A stretch of DNA of 64,000 nucleotides from assembly GCA_027919835.1 (NCBI GenBank), contig JANVFP010000003.1, positions 62,001-126,000 on the forward strand. The letters are read 5' to 3'. The position numbers were made by a program, and so were the translations under genes. Shown piece after piece: positions 46,201 to 57,756 of this stretch (the stretch's first letter is position 1; the number at the start of each line of letters is the position of its first letter). Source of the DNA: Lentinula raphanica. Taxonomy: Eukaryota > Basidiomycota > Agaricomycetes > Agaricales > Omphalotaceae. The notes beneath the pieces were generated by a model. That model was not told where the DNA came from, made no database searches, and was given only the letters and a program-made list of their open reading frames with translations.

Positions 46201-49200
46201 AACTAGGAGGAAGAGAACGTATTCTTCTATCCAATTCCTGACTTCCTAGAATATCTTGGCACCAAGAAATAAGATGCTTCAAGACTCCCTGGTAGAGCTG
46301 ATGGAGAACGTCTGGTGTGATGCTGAAGTGAATATCCGTGAAAGGAAGATCGTCCCAGAAGGGTCTATAGATATAACCAGAAACTTCTTTCCTCATACAG
46401 TAAGTGAAGTACTGAGAGGGCGATGAGGTAGATTTTCGTGCGTCTTCCATAACTTGTAGCGTCCACTCCTGAGTTCTTTTAGGAAATGTATCAGAGCTGC
46501 TAAGCTCGGTAGCAGGAACTTGACACTTGGGACATGTGCCGTACTTAGAACAGGTAACTAAACACTGTTCTGGAAAGTCCGCCACGTAGCTGGCTAAAAT
46601 GGGATAAACCCGCCTAACGGCTCCATCTCCACCCACCAGCTCAACTCCTTTTCTTCCAGCTTCTCGTAAAGGAGCAAGGATCAGCCTCATAGCCTCATGA
46701 AAGAGACGTTGATATCTTGAGCTGAGCTCCCTTTTGGGAAGACCGTCTTTGGGCATCTTGTCGACAGGGAGATAAGCAAGGAGAACGCAAGCTTGTTGTG
46801 AAGGTTGGCGCCTCAGTGCTTTAGGAATATTCCCCAGAGTGAGATATACAGGGTATGCTTGCTTACTTCCAGAGAACTGGGTGAGTTGCGTTTTGTCGGT
46901 GGCTATAATGAGAGGGGCAACTGTAGCGCCTCTAGGAAGGAGGTCCTATATTTTCCCCATTAGCTAGGAAAACAATTTTATATGGTCATGATAAACGTAC
47001 TTGAGTAAACTGCCACCATTTTCCTTCCCACATTTCTGAGTACACTCTCTTCGTTTTTCCTTTATCCTGGAAAATTTTCTTCGGCCTATACACCAGGTGA
47101 TCCGCCAAAGCAGGATCTCCCCACAGGCTTTGAATGCATTGCAACACATCCCGATGACGTAGAGTGAAATCCAGATCTTCTGCATTGTCCTTGAATCTCA
47201 GCTTCTGAACTTTCCATTCACCAGCCCTGGGACGTAAACGGTCTATTTTCTTATGCAGGCCAGCAATGTTGGTATAGGATAGTCCCAGTTTTTCCTTTAC
47301 CTGCTTAGGCTATAAGTACGTGAAAAGTGAGAGGGAAAAAAACGTACTCCAGGAATAGCCAAGAGTCTGTCCAGGGATTTATGTCCTATCCCGTCTTTGA
47401 TCACCCATTCCGCTATCTTCCAATCCATTTCGGTTGCGAAGGGAGCAAAGGCCTCATCTGGAAGAGGAGAAGACCCATCCATAGGATGATCAACTTCCAG
47501 GTTATGTGCCAAACGCCATCGAGTTTCGAGTGAGGGATCCATCCTGATTATTCTAGCAGCTTCCAAGTTTTCCTCCACGATTTTTTCGTTCTCCTCCGTA
47601 TCGTCAAAGGTTCTCAGCTTAGCTCCCAGCTGTCTCTCCAGCAGAGTATTCCTCTGAGACGTAGTGCTAGGGCCAGGGCCTGCTTCTCCTACCTCAGGCT
47701 CTCTCTCCAACCGAACAAAATGAAAGAGATCATTTTCTTCCTCCAGCTCTTGTAAAAGATCTGCAGATTCCATAGGAAGCAGTAGATCCTCTTCGTCCCT
47801 AGCCATAGAGGCTATCTCGTCTAATTCGGTCTGGAGAACGTTATCTAGGGCAGCGGTTTTTTCAAATTGCCGATACCAACGACAACTTCGAGCCTGGGAA
47901 AGGTGCATGTTGAGGGCTTTTTGGGTATCAAACACTTTGCCGCAACGAGCTGGACACTCCATTTCTAAGATAAGAGGACGTGTTAAAAGGATTTATTGAT
48001 TACCTAAAGAGAAAATATGTCTAGCGGGAAGCTTAGTAAGCTACTGAGCCCAGTAGTTTAACGCCCTAGTAGCGCCCAGCTCCCTCCTGCAAATCCTCCC
48101 GCCGCCGCAGCGTCGAAAGAATCACTGTTGAAAGAATCCCCGTCGTCGTTGTCGAAAGAATCACCGGCGAATCCCCGTCGTCGAAAGAATTGTCCTCGAA
48201 AGAAAACGAATCGCCGTCGTCGTCGAAAGAAACGCGGAAAGGAGGGGGAAACCCAGTGTGTCAGAGAGTCCTTGACAGCAGGGGGGTTTCTTAAAGGGGG
48301 AGTGATAAGCTTCTCCTCTATCTTGGGCTGGGAGACAGGAGAGGGGGAAAATCCCAGAGAGAAGAGGAAAAGAGGTGGAGAGAGATGAGGTGGAGAGAGA
48401 GATGAGGTGGAGAGAAAGATGAGGTGGAGAGAGAGATGAGGTGGAGAGGGACGGTACAGTTTTTTAAGGACGAGAGGCGTTCAAGAGGCGTTCGAGCGTT
48501 CGAGCGTGAGCGTTAGAGCGTTCGGGCGTTCGAGCGTTCGAGAGGCGTTGGAGCGTTGGAGCGTTCGAGTGTTCCAGCGTTCGTGAGGCGTTCGAGTGTC
48601 GTCCAGAGGCGTTCGAGTGTCGTCCAGAGGCGTTCGAGTGTCGTCCAGAGGCGTTCGAGTGTCGTCCAGAGGCGTTCAAGTGTCGAGAGGCGTGTTTCCT
48701 GATGAGAGGAGGGGGAGAAGGGTGATTAAAAGGGCTAGGTAGGAGTCAACACAGAGAATGAAGTATAGGGATCATCGTCGCGAACCTCCTTGGGGCCTCC
48801 GTTGGTCTACGGTCGGTTTCGCCTTCCAGAGGCGGCTGGGAGCGGGAGTCGACTCCTAAAATTCGACGCTCAGGTCTCTACGCGTCGGGAGATTGATAGC
48901 GGGTACCTCACCTGCAGTTCTTCTTCTTCTTCCTCTTTTCCTGGCCTCGTTCCTCTCTTCCTCGCTCTTCCTGCTCTTCCTGCTCTTCCTCGCTGTTCCC
49001 TCTCTTCCTCTCTCTTCTCTCTCTCCTCTCCCTTTTCCCGCGTTTCCCGGTAGAGCGTCCAAAATTCGTTGGCTGTTGAAGAGTCCCTTGGGGAGTTTGA
49101 AAGCAGATGAAGGCTGGAGGAAGAAGAAGCGTAAGGAGAAGAAATAACGTTCGGCTGCCTACCCGAAAAGGACTTTTAAGCGCCCAAGGCTAGGGCACGT

Positions 49201-52200
49201 GAACGCTCTTTTTCGTTTCCCCAGGCGGCGCTGTTTCCTTTTCGGGCGACGGCTCACCTTTTTGCTTTCTCTTCCATGTCAACCCCCCCTGTCTCTTCTT
49301 TACAGCTTACAGAGGATCAAGCCCTCTTTCTGATCACCTTTATCAACCAACATTCCCATCTCCTCCCTCCTCAACGTCAAAATCTACCGGAAATCCTGGC
49401 CAGCCAACGACGATCTTCCTCGCGTTCTTCCTATAACGCGAGGCTTCAAGAATTGGAACGTCGGGAAAGGGAGTTAGTGCGACGCGAAAGGGAGCTGGAG
49501 CGTCGCGTGAGGGAGAACGCCAACGGCCTTCAAGCGAAAGACGCCCCGGTGGTAGGAGGTCAGAACTCCCCCCCGGTCGATGATACCCTACCCTCGATTT
49601 CGTCCTTGAGTCCTCACCAGAGCCAAACGGCCGATGACGTTTCCGACCGCGACCCCAACAGACTGTGTACCGCCGACAACGTTAACGTTTCCTTCCGCGA
49701 CCCCACGGACGACGACGATGTGAGTCTTCACCAGAGCCAAACGGCCAACGACGTTTCCGACCGCGACCCCAACGGACTGTTTACCTCCGACAACGTTAAC
49801 ATTTCCTTCCGCGACCCCACGGACGACGACGATGAGGGAACTTCGGTCCACTCCGTCCCCAACCTACTTTGTACGGCCGACGACGATTCCGTCCGAGACC
49901 CCGCTGACGACGACGATGACGAGGGAACTTTGGTCGACTCGGAGTTCACAGATAAATGGTTTCAAACACAAGCAGAGGACTTAGGAGAAGTGGAGGAATG
50001 GTTAGCCCTACAAGTTGAAGCTCTGAGCATCCCGCCCCAGGTAATGAAAAAGACCTCTTCCTCTCCTTAGGGTATCCCTCTGAAGCTGTTCCTAGTCCTT
50101 TTCGCCTGAATCTCTTAGGCCTTCCCTTTCAACCTCCTCCAGTTCCTCGTTGAAGCGAAAGCGTCGGCTCAGTCAGCAAGGCTCTCAGGAAGAGAGCTCA
50201 GCAGGTGCAGGGGACTCAGCAGGTGCAGGGGACGGAGGAGGCGGCAGAGGAGGAGGAGGAGAACCGGGAAGACCAGCTCATGCATGTGGACGCAATGGGC
50301 AGAGCGTTAGAGCCCCCAAGAGGAGGAAAGCCGCTCATCGTAACTTCGGAGAAGAGGAGGATGAGGAAGAAGAGGGAGTTTCTGACCCTGGCTTTCTCGA
50401 AGGGGGTGAGCTGGACGGTGATCAGGAGAATACCCCAGAGACTAGTAGCTCCAGGTGGACCGTATCCAGTGTACCGTCTTCTGCTTCCCAGGAAGTACGC
50501 CACTCAGCTATGACGTTGCTTCTGGAGATAGGCATGGGAGAAGGGACTTCTCTGGAATATTCAGAGAGTACCGTCTGGTTAGGAGATCTTCTAGAGGCTA
50601 TCAAGGGTAGTTCTTGGGAGGACCTAAAGTCTCACTCCGCCAATAACCTGGTCTGCCTTACCAGAAGACTTTCTCGGCTGGAAGTACTAGATACTGGTCT
50701 AACGTTTCTGAAAATCATGACAGAACTGCAGTTTGCTGCTAAAATCAACAGGTAGTTCCCATTTCACCTCTTTGAGAAGTACGATTGACCTATCTTTCAG
50801 TATTCTCCACCATAAACGCTTGTGTCAGAAAGAGTCTGGTCAGGTTCAAAAGGCTAGTCTACGTCCGATACTGGGAAAGTTGATACGTGATGAGAAGCTC
50901 AAGCTGGGCTCTTTGCTGCGTTGGTATTCAGCTGGTTCTAGATGGGGTAGATTGGCGTCGGGAGGTCAGTAGATCGAAATCTCTCAAAAGTATATTTAAA
51001 TCTAATCAACCTGGGTTTAGGCACGGTGTACCTGCTGATGGTCATAGCGCGTAAGCCCTCTCTAGCCTCCAAGCTCAAAGGAAGGAGGGTCACCTCTACC
51101 ACAATTGTGGAGCTAAGCAATATGTTAAGATATCCTCAAACACCTGGTAAGTTTAGGTTTAGGTTTAACGTTCCAGCTCCCTTCTGAAATCTCTCTGCTG
51201 TTAGAAATCCAAGACATATTGAGGGAATGCTTAGTGCCTCTCTTGATCAAAGTCGCCAAAACCATCCCTCTAGAAATACCAACTTTATTTCATAAGAAAG
51301 TACGGAAATACTTTGAGCTTTCCAAAACTCTTCACTGTGGGGATTTGGCGGAAAGTGATAAATACTTCGATCTGTTCTTTCAGCAGTACGTAGAGGTTAC
51401 TTTGAACTGGCAGGTTATTAACACAGTTTTTCAGCACTGCTATGGCCTTGCCTCGGTTGTATAACTTCTGGCAAGAATTCAAGGAAGTTACGGTGTCAGA
51501 AGACTCAGAACAGCCAGTGGAGAGGTATTCCCTTTGCTCCTTGACCACGTCTTATCTTGGGGGGTCTGAGGCCTCTTATGACTCAGACTCTGAGGACGAG
51601 AAGGATGACCTCGGTAATCAGAGCGACCTTCCTATATTCATTGACAACTTCACTACTCAAGAGAAAGTAGACGTCATATTTTCAACTTTTTCTTACGCTA
51701 AATCAGCCAAGGGAAAGAAGAAGTATCCTTTTACCAAAAACAACCGCCAAAGCTGGACGGAAGATATGCGTCAGAAAGCTGAGGAAGGAACTGTAGTGAA
51801 GACGCTAGATGAACTAGCTCAAGGAGTAAGTGTCTTCAAACTATGGCCTTTGTAGTCATATTTCTAACGTCTTCTTGATAAGATGAGAAATAGATTCTAT
51901 GACGATAAAGAGATATCAGGTAAACCTGGTTGTTTGAAAAACAGTCAAAAGTGGCTGAGAGTAAGTAACGAGTTGATTCAAGGGTAAGACTTAACGTGGT
52001 CTTATGCTTACAGAAGACTCTGAACCTTTCTGCATTTGCTTTAGACGTGAGATGAAGATTCTCGATTCCGACAACAAGTTGATTTTCTATTCCAACGGAA
52101 CTCTCAGTCCAGCAGAGCGCAGACGTTTACTGGTTTCTCTGACTACCTTCTTTCATACCAAACCAGCGGGGCTTTCTCTCATTCAGAGAGATAAAAACAA

Positions 52201-55200
52201 ACCAGGAAGAAATATGTTTTCCACCTTTCATTTCTCCACCTGGGGACGGTACGGTCAAAATGTGGGTTTCTTTTCTTACTGATCTGGTACCTAATATCTA
52301 ACGCTTACAATAGGGACATGGGGCTCCTCCTGAAGTTCATCCTACTTTTCTTCGCCAGGCCAACGGGAACAAAACCAATACGTCTCAATTCTTTATGAGA
52401 GGATCTCATGATCTTCAAGTGCATTCCGAAGAATATGACTTGGTATGTGAGATACTCGGTGAACTTTTAGAAAAAATAGTGAAAAAAGTGAGTTTCCTTT
52501 CTAAAATCTTCTTACGATCTAAACAAACCTTTACGGTTAGGTGCTTCACTTATTCCCTGAAGAGTTGAAAAACGTTGAAGCCAACCTCGATATTTTTCCC
52601 CTCAATGATCATTCCCCTGTTAAACCTTTCACCAGTTTTGTTCTTAACCTCAACGTCGAAACAGTGGCACACAAGGATAACGGAGATAACAGTCTTTGCA
52701 TTGTTCTGGATTTAGGAAGTCATACAGGGGGAGGACTTTGTCTCTTCGAACCCAAAGTGGTTCTTGATCTAGTTCACGGGGACTGGGTGGTTTTTCCTTC
52801 TAGGCATTTTACCCATTTCAACTTAAGATATTCTGGTATACGTTGTTCTGCAGTAATCCATTCCGACAAGGATGGTTTATCTTATCAAAAGGACGGTAAT
52901 GGCTGGGACGGCAATATGTATGTGTTGTAGTCCCATTACCTAATCATGTTACCTATACCAACAGGTCCATTCAACGCTTCTTACTTTTCTTCTTCCACTA
53001 CTACTGTTTGTTTAGTTTTTTTTCTCTAATAATTTCCTATGGCCAACCAAAAAAACCCTCGTCTCACACGTTCCTCTGCTGCTTCCACACGTTCCTCTGC
53101 TGCTTCTGTTACCTCTGGCAAAGTTACTACCAGGTCATCACGCTCTTCTGCTGTAGCTCCCAAACCAGTGGTCAAGAAAGTCTCCAAGCCTACGGTGAAG
53201 AGGACTAGTACTCCAGTTCCTTTAGGACCTAGGGCTGCTGAGTATGTTAAGGCCCAAGAGCGTAAGGCTGCGGAGGACCAACGAAAAAAAGGTATAAAAC
53301 GTCTACTCTTTTATACTTCCTGTATTTTTGCTTACTTTATACTTCTAGAAATACGTGAAAGAGTGAAGGCTGTTAAAGCTTCTGAAGAAGCTGAATCTAG
53401 TGAAGAAGAGGATAGAGCTACCTCCCCTCCTGCTACCTCAGATGTGGATGAAGAGGAATTTCGTAGAGTCTATAGTAGTAAGTTTAACTTCTCTCCTTCA
53501 ACACTAACTAATTTTTATAACGACAGGCCTACCTGAAGAAGGTGACTTCCAGGAAGACACCCCAGAAGATATCCAGGAAGACGTGCTATTGGAGGAAGAG
53601 TTTGACTTAGGTGATGCTCTGGAGGACGTCACAGAGGAAAACACTCTTCAAGAAATGGAGGTAGAGACTCCTGATAACGGTGTGAGCACTATATTTGTGA
53701 ACAGAACAGCTCATATATAACAAATTTGTTGACAGATCCACGTTGCCAATTCAGAAATCACCCCTCCAGCTTCTTCTCCCTTCTCTTCTCCCAAACGTAC
53801 TTCTGTTCAAGCTGCGTTTGCTCGTAACAAACTCAGACAGCAGCTTAACATCTCTCCTACCAAGTCTTCGTCTTCCAGGAAGCTTTCTCCCGAGAAGCGT
53901 AAGGTATACAAGGTCACCTCTAATATGTTCACTCCCAAAACTAGGAAGCTCGCTGAGGCTGCCAAACGTCATGCCCGTAGAGTTTCTACTATTGAGGAAG
54001 CCTTTCCTATGGACAAGCACTCTTTTTCCTTGACGTGGCAAGGTCTACTGCCACTGCAGAATCTCTGGTGGAAGTATTTGAAGACTTGAAGCAAGATACA
54101 GATCTTCAAAAACTGTTAACATCATTTGTGCGTCTCTATCTTTTATCTCTGCCTAGCTAATGTCCTTTCTTAGATGGGCTACGCTCGTGGAGGTTTATTT
54201 ACTTCACTGGCCAAGAAAGCCCGTGAATTCACGGCTAGTTACTATGGTCTTCCTGGTACTAGAAAACCTTCTGAGGTCAAAGAGATAGTTACTTGGCTTC
54301 TTTCGGATGGACACTTCAAGTACGGAGGAGTTAATATAGAGGTAAGTGATTGCCTCTTGCTTAACTAACCATGAACTAATCGTAGGATAAATAGACTCAA
54401 ACCTTTGACCCTCAGAAGCCTTTTGAAGCTGATGGTATAGCCCATCTTCTTAGGCTGGAATATTTTGCTACCAAAGGAGGAGCCAATATTGCAGTCTTCA
54501 AGGAGATGATTTCTGCTAAGCGCATTAAAGCACCTACTGTCGCTTTGATGATCACTGTGGTGAGTTATTTCTACCTATCAGTATTGATTCAACTTATAAG
54601 AAATATAGTTGGAGCACGCCCTTATGGAGTACTCTGAAGGTACCTATCGCAATTCAGAATTTACTGATTCTGCTAAGTCACGGTGAGTAATTTGATTTTG
54701 CTGACTTCAAAGACGTTAATCATATATTCTAGTTATCATTACCATCTAGCTTCGTACAACCGTGTAGCTCAAGCAGCACCCACCTGGGCTGATAGGTTTG
54801 AGATGAACCTGTTCAATCTTATTCTGTACGTCCCTGTTTCAATATAGTTCCTGATCTGCTAACAAAGGTTTTTAGCAATCAATCTAACAAGACTTTTCTT
54901 CTGGATGTTGAGGCTGACGATATGAAGGAAGTAGACTTAGCATCCCTTGAAGCCAACGCTGTTGCAGCTGGTGCTTCTACCAATCTTTAATTTCCTATTT
55001 TCTAACGTTCTTTAATCTACTGATATAGTATTCTATAGCAGATTTAATATTCCTAGTCTCTTTTTGATACCCTTTGACTACGTTCTTCTACGTTCTTTAC
55101 ACCTATTATATAGCTCATTTAATGTTATACTTGAGGCCTTGGGTCTGATTGATTATATGGGAGTGAATTTAGAGATACTGAAGCATCTTCTACTCCACTT

Positions 55201-56746
55201 AAAAGCGTCAGAGTTTCCTTTAGGTTAACTTGATTCAGCTTTGAGATGTCCTGGTTGAGCTTTGGGGTGTCCTGGTTGATCTTGGACATGACTGGTACAG
55301 ACCTAGGTTGCATCGGTAGGACTTCAAGTTGACCTAAGTTTGTAGAAGTTTAATCAAGTCAGAATGAGGTTGAGTTCAGTTACTCTCAAGTTACCCTAGT
55401 GTTCTTTGGGTGTACTTGGACACAACTTGGGTCACTCAGGTTAACTTCAGGCTAACCTAAGTACAGCAAAAAAGTGAACCTTGGCTCAAGTCACTCAAGA
55501 GAATTCATCAACTTATATGCCTTAAGGCAACCCTATTCACTAGAGTAAGCCTATACAGGCCTGAGTATGGGGGGTATTTTCCTGATGCACAAACACAGAT
55601 GAATTATGGTTCCTCTCAGGTCCGTTCGGATCTGGGGGCCATTGTTCGAATTTTGTCGGCCCAGTTCTATGAGCTTTCTGTATCGAGGAACGTAGAGGCA
55701 TGAGAAGAAATAGTTGAGAACTCCACTATTTACTCGATGTCTCTTTCTCACTACGTTCTTTTGTAGGCTGATCGAGTAAGGTGGTTACTAGACGATAAGA
55801 GATATCATCAAGAGGTGGACTTAGAGGTAAGAATCACTTCTGAGAGGCTTTCCTTTCTCAACTGTAGCAAAATCACAGACGCGTACGGTCAAAGGAGCTC
55901 CGTTTCTACTCCTTTGATTGGCAAGATTCTTCGAGCCTATTTCGTGGACTCTCCGTCTTACCTCGACACTTTTCTTATCAAACACATGAAGCAGACAAAG
56001 ACCGTACCCATTGGCTTGATTGTTATGATCACCACCTTGGTGAACTTTTTTTTCTTTGTCTCTCGCATACATTCTAAACTTTGTTCTTTTCAATTCTATA
56101 GATAGATCACTCCATTACAGAATGGACCAGCGGTCGCAAAAAGAAGATTCAACTCACTCGCGCTAACACTGTAGAATCGTAAGTCCACTCTATCTTGTCT
56201 ATATTTCTAGAGGGCTGATGGAGGGTACATAGATATTTGTTTTTGTGGAGAACAGTCGAGAAGAGTAAGAAGAGAGCCAAGACCTATATCGAAGACTTAC
56301 CTTTTGACTTGTTCGAAGAAATGATGTAAGTGCTGATACTTCAGAAGAAGAAAAGTCTAACACACGCCCCCAGGTCCAACGACATAGGAGACGAGGACGT
56401 TCCCAATTATGACTACGAAGCTATCGAAGCTGCAGCCCAAGAGAAGCGCAAAAAACGTCTCCTAGGCTCTGGAAATAATGAAGGGTCTGGCGTCGATAAC
56501 ACCAGCGACATCTACGACGACGACAGGAGCAACAACGGTAGTAACGACGGGAGCCACAGCGGGAGCAACAAAGGTAGCAACAACGGAAGCAACAAAGAGG
56601 ACGAGGTAGACAACGGGTTCAACACCAAAGGCAATGATAACGTGTTCGGGAGCGATAATGTTAACGTGAGTGATAACGGGAGAGAGATAGACAGGAACGG
56701 TAGCTTCGAGACCAAGGGTGATGATGTGGACAGCAATGAGGTCTAG
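43249..56746 (+). CDS. DUF6532-like protein gene split by a 10.9-kb transposon in an intron
   Basis: Nine exons join in phase: 43249-43765, 43809-43892, 43947-44062, 44362-44661, 55599-55691, 55767-56039, 56102-56178, 56251-56325 and 56374-56746, giving 635 residues. Residues 1-170 are Lys/Ser-rich (MAKRKNSKSEKVDDPESPDA), probably nuclear. Acidic and basic tracts follow. Residues about 300-500 (QVRSDLGAIVRILSAQFYEL; YGQRSSVSTPLIGKILRAYF; TVPIGLIVMITTL; HSITEWTSGRKKKIQLTRA) look like the DUF6532 fold, of unknown function. The tail is Gly/Ser/Asn/Asp-rich. Two insertions affect it: a Plavaka element in the intron between 44661 and 55599, and a MITE (44063-44286) at the donor of the preceding intron. 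If the MITE is retained in the mRNA, a TAG follows within about 85 nt. Whether the gene is still expressed is open. Confidence 0.7.
44063..44286 (+). mobile_element. Plavaka-type MITE, 224 bp, TSD AT, at a splice donor
   Basis: Starts CATCAGCAAAATCACC and ends GTGATTTTCCTGATG. AT flanks both ends (44061-44062 and 44287-44288). The next bases, 44289 onward, are GTGAGC, the intron donor of the host DUF6532-like gene. The insertion lies exactly at the exon edge. Confidence 0.85.
45017..47962 (-). CDS. Plavaka transposase, one apparent frameshift
   Basis: Exons: 47962-47348, about 47301-47001 and 46945-45017 (stop). The N-terminus has a C2H2 zinc finger (CPARCGKVFDTQKALNMHLS, then QARSCRW). Next is the Plavaka N-terminal block (APFATEMDWKIAEWVIKDG). 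Core motifs follow: APLIIATDKTQLTQFSG, YPVYLTLGNIPKALRRQPS, TPDVLHQLYQGVLKHLISW, HALQHYVEMIRFFGCTDNYN and TEMFERLHIDFAKKGWRASN. The C-terminal region includes GRVKVIFRLPSQL. Family and length (about 950 residues) fit a full transposase. In exon 2 a doubled base at 47280-47281 shifts the frame between LGL and SYTNIAGL, unless splicing differs there. The protein would cut and join element ends carrying CATCAGGAAAA. The strand is opposite to the passenger genes. Confidence 0.85.
47963..49275. other. Spacer between divergent transposon genes
   Basis: Probable shared upstream region of the transposase and the TET/JBP-like gene. It is GC-rich and low in complexity: GTCGTCGAAAGAAT-type repeats at about 48120-48230, GGTGGAGAGAGAGATGA repeats at 48370-48445, GCGTTCGAGCGTTCGAG repeats from 48480, and CTTCCTCTCTTCC-rich DNA at 48910-49030. 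No gene is convincing. Confidence 0.45.
48585..48689 (+). repeat. 21-bp tandem repeat, five copies
   Basis: The unit GAGGCGTTCGAGTGTCGTCCA is repeated with few changes. It lies between the divergent transposon genes. Regulatory use or simple slippage are both possible. Confidence 0.7.
49276..52930 (+). CDS. TET/JBP-like 2OG-Fe(II) dioxygenase, multi-exon transposon passenger
   Basis: Several exons; the gene model is approximate. The first exon (49276-50040) has a Ser/Arg-rich head, a charged coiled coil (LQELERRERELVRRERELER) and acidic repeats. Middle exons (about 50120-51840) hold a basic and acidic linker and helical regions. The catalytic part runs from about 52010 to 52930, with conserved segments FSTFHFSTWGRYGQ, GAPPEVHPTFLRQANGNKTN, SQFFMRGSHDLQVHSEEYDL and SPVKPFTSFVLNLNVET. 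Expected Fe(II) ligands are present: HxD in AHKDNGD (52670 and 52676) and the distal His in FTHFN (52814). An Arg in GIRCSAVIHSD (52841) fits the 2-oxoglutarate contact. The family oxidises 5-methylpyrimidines in DNA, so this copy could act on methylated transposon DNA. The substrate is inferred. Confidence 0.75.
53039..54990 (+). CDS. DUF6532-like protein, second transposon passenger
   Basis: Starts MANQKNPRLTRSSAASTRSS at 53039, about 100 bp after the TET/JBP-like stop and on the same strand. It has seven or more exons with introns of about 50-60 bp; exon edges were not all resolved. The N-terminus is basic and Ser-rich, followed by a charged helix (YVKAQERKAAEDQRKKG), an acidic region and a second basic region (SPEKRKVYKVTSNMFTPKTR). 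The C-terminal half (GYARGGLFTSLAKKAREFTA; SEVKEIVTWLLSDGHFKYGG; FEADGIAHLLRLEYF; TVALMITVLEHALMEYSEGT) matches the DUF6532 pattern, ending ...AAGASTNL. Function unknown. The same domain type is found in the interrupted host gene. Confidence 0.65.
54991..55587. other. Right subterminal region of the Plavaka element
   Basis: Non-coding. Many CTTGGGT, AGGTTAACTT and CTCAAGT motifs occur in both orientations and resemble those at 44720-44850. Ends TTTTCCTGATG. Confidence 0.55.
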
Positions 56747-57756
56747 GGTATAGACAAATCAGTCGGACAATCATAATATGTTGTATATAGTTTTGTAGGC
56801 CAAGTCCTATGTCTTGTGGCATCTTCTGGGTTACCTTTTGGTGATTGCACTGCTTTGAGAAGCCCGTGAGACAGTAAAAGTGGCCTTTGAAGCTGAGTGG
56901 AAAGGTTTTTCTGTAGCTTCAAATCCCTTGAAAACGCCTGAGAGAATTAATCAGCACTTGAGAAACACCTTGAAAATCCCAACAGTACACTCAGTTGTAA
57001 ACTTGAGTACTGGAAAGAAGTTGAAAAAAATTGGAGGTGAGCTTAAAGAAGTCGAAAGCTCTCCAAAGTACTGGAAAGAAGCTGAAAAAAATTGGAGGTG
57101 AGCTTAAAGAAGTCGAAAGCTCTCCGAAGGACCCCCAAAGATCATCAAAGACTGTCAAAGAATTGGACAAGAGCATCAAAGAATTGGACAAAAGTCACAA
57201 GATACCTCAAAAGACATCAAAGTCATTGAAAGACTGCTCAATATAACTCAGGACTTTTGAAGGATGATTATAGATCTTTCAATCAGTCTTAGGTGGACTC
57301 TTGTAGAATTCAGAGTGACAACAGATAGTTTAAAAGCAACCAAGAGCACCAAAAAGCTTTGAGTAATGATGTCAAGTACTTTGTAAATATTGAGAGTTGA
57401 TCTGAAATCCTTTGAAGCATATCAAAGAAAAACTGAGGCTGTGAAAAAAGACTTTGTCCATGATAGAGATCAACTTCAGATTGTCTAGAGCATTACAAAG
57501 CATTTCAAAGCATCCAGAGATAATGAAGAGTACTTTGTAATACTTGGAGAGTGATTAAGCTAAACTAAAAATTCCTTTCAGGTGAATTACAGTGAACTTA
57601 CAGTGAGTTCTAGGCATTTTTCATTAGCCCAGGCTCTTGGAGAATTGGGGGGTATCTTTGCATGCCCTCAAGGCTCTAGGTCACCTAAAGGCCCTAGGTA
57701 GCCTGAGGCTAACTCATGGTGGCTGCAAGCATAGTATGTTTTTGCTGATGCACACA
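56747..57756. mobile_element. Remnant right end of another Plavaka-type element
   Basis: Non-coding DNA with CCAAAG and AATTGG-rich short repeats, including a 59-bp unit (AGTACTGGAAAGAAGTTGAA and following) duplicated at about 57007 and 57066. It ends GTATGTTTTTGCTGATG near 57750, preceded by a GGGGGGTATCT block as in the MITEs. The following bases (CACACAGG...) continue an R1 repeat. No matching left end is present. Confidence 0.45.

Larger units (their letters stand above)
44708..55587. mobile_element. Plavaka DNA transposon (10,880 bp) carrying TET/JBP-like and DUF6532-like genes
   Basis: Left end CATCAGGAAAAGGCCC, right end GGGTATTTTCCTGATG, with CA on each side (44706-44707 and 55588-55589). 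Subterminal blocks share CTCAGGCTAAC and AACTTGGGT motifs. Contents in order: Plavaka transposase (minus), a repeat-rich spacer, a TET/JBP-like gene (plus), and a DUF6532-like gene (plus). Host exons resume on both sides and join in phase, which independently confirms the limits. Known: basidiomycete TET/JBP genes are often linked to DNA transposons, mainly the KDZ group, and have been captured by several transposon clades. The completeness of this composite and its link to the short elements come from reading this window. Confidence 0.85.

Noticed and set aside
48698..48707. TTTCCTGATG as a possible internal right end of a smaller Plavaka element.
   Set aside because: Flanking bases (AG) do not match the left CA duplication, and the subterminal blocks are absent. 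The end at 55587 fits on all counts.
55827..55867. A 41-bp intron (GTAAGA...TGTAG) in the DUF6532-like gene.
   Set aside because: Its removal breaks the frame, whereas retaining it keeps the exon open and in phase.
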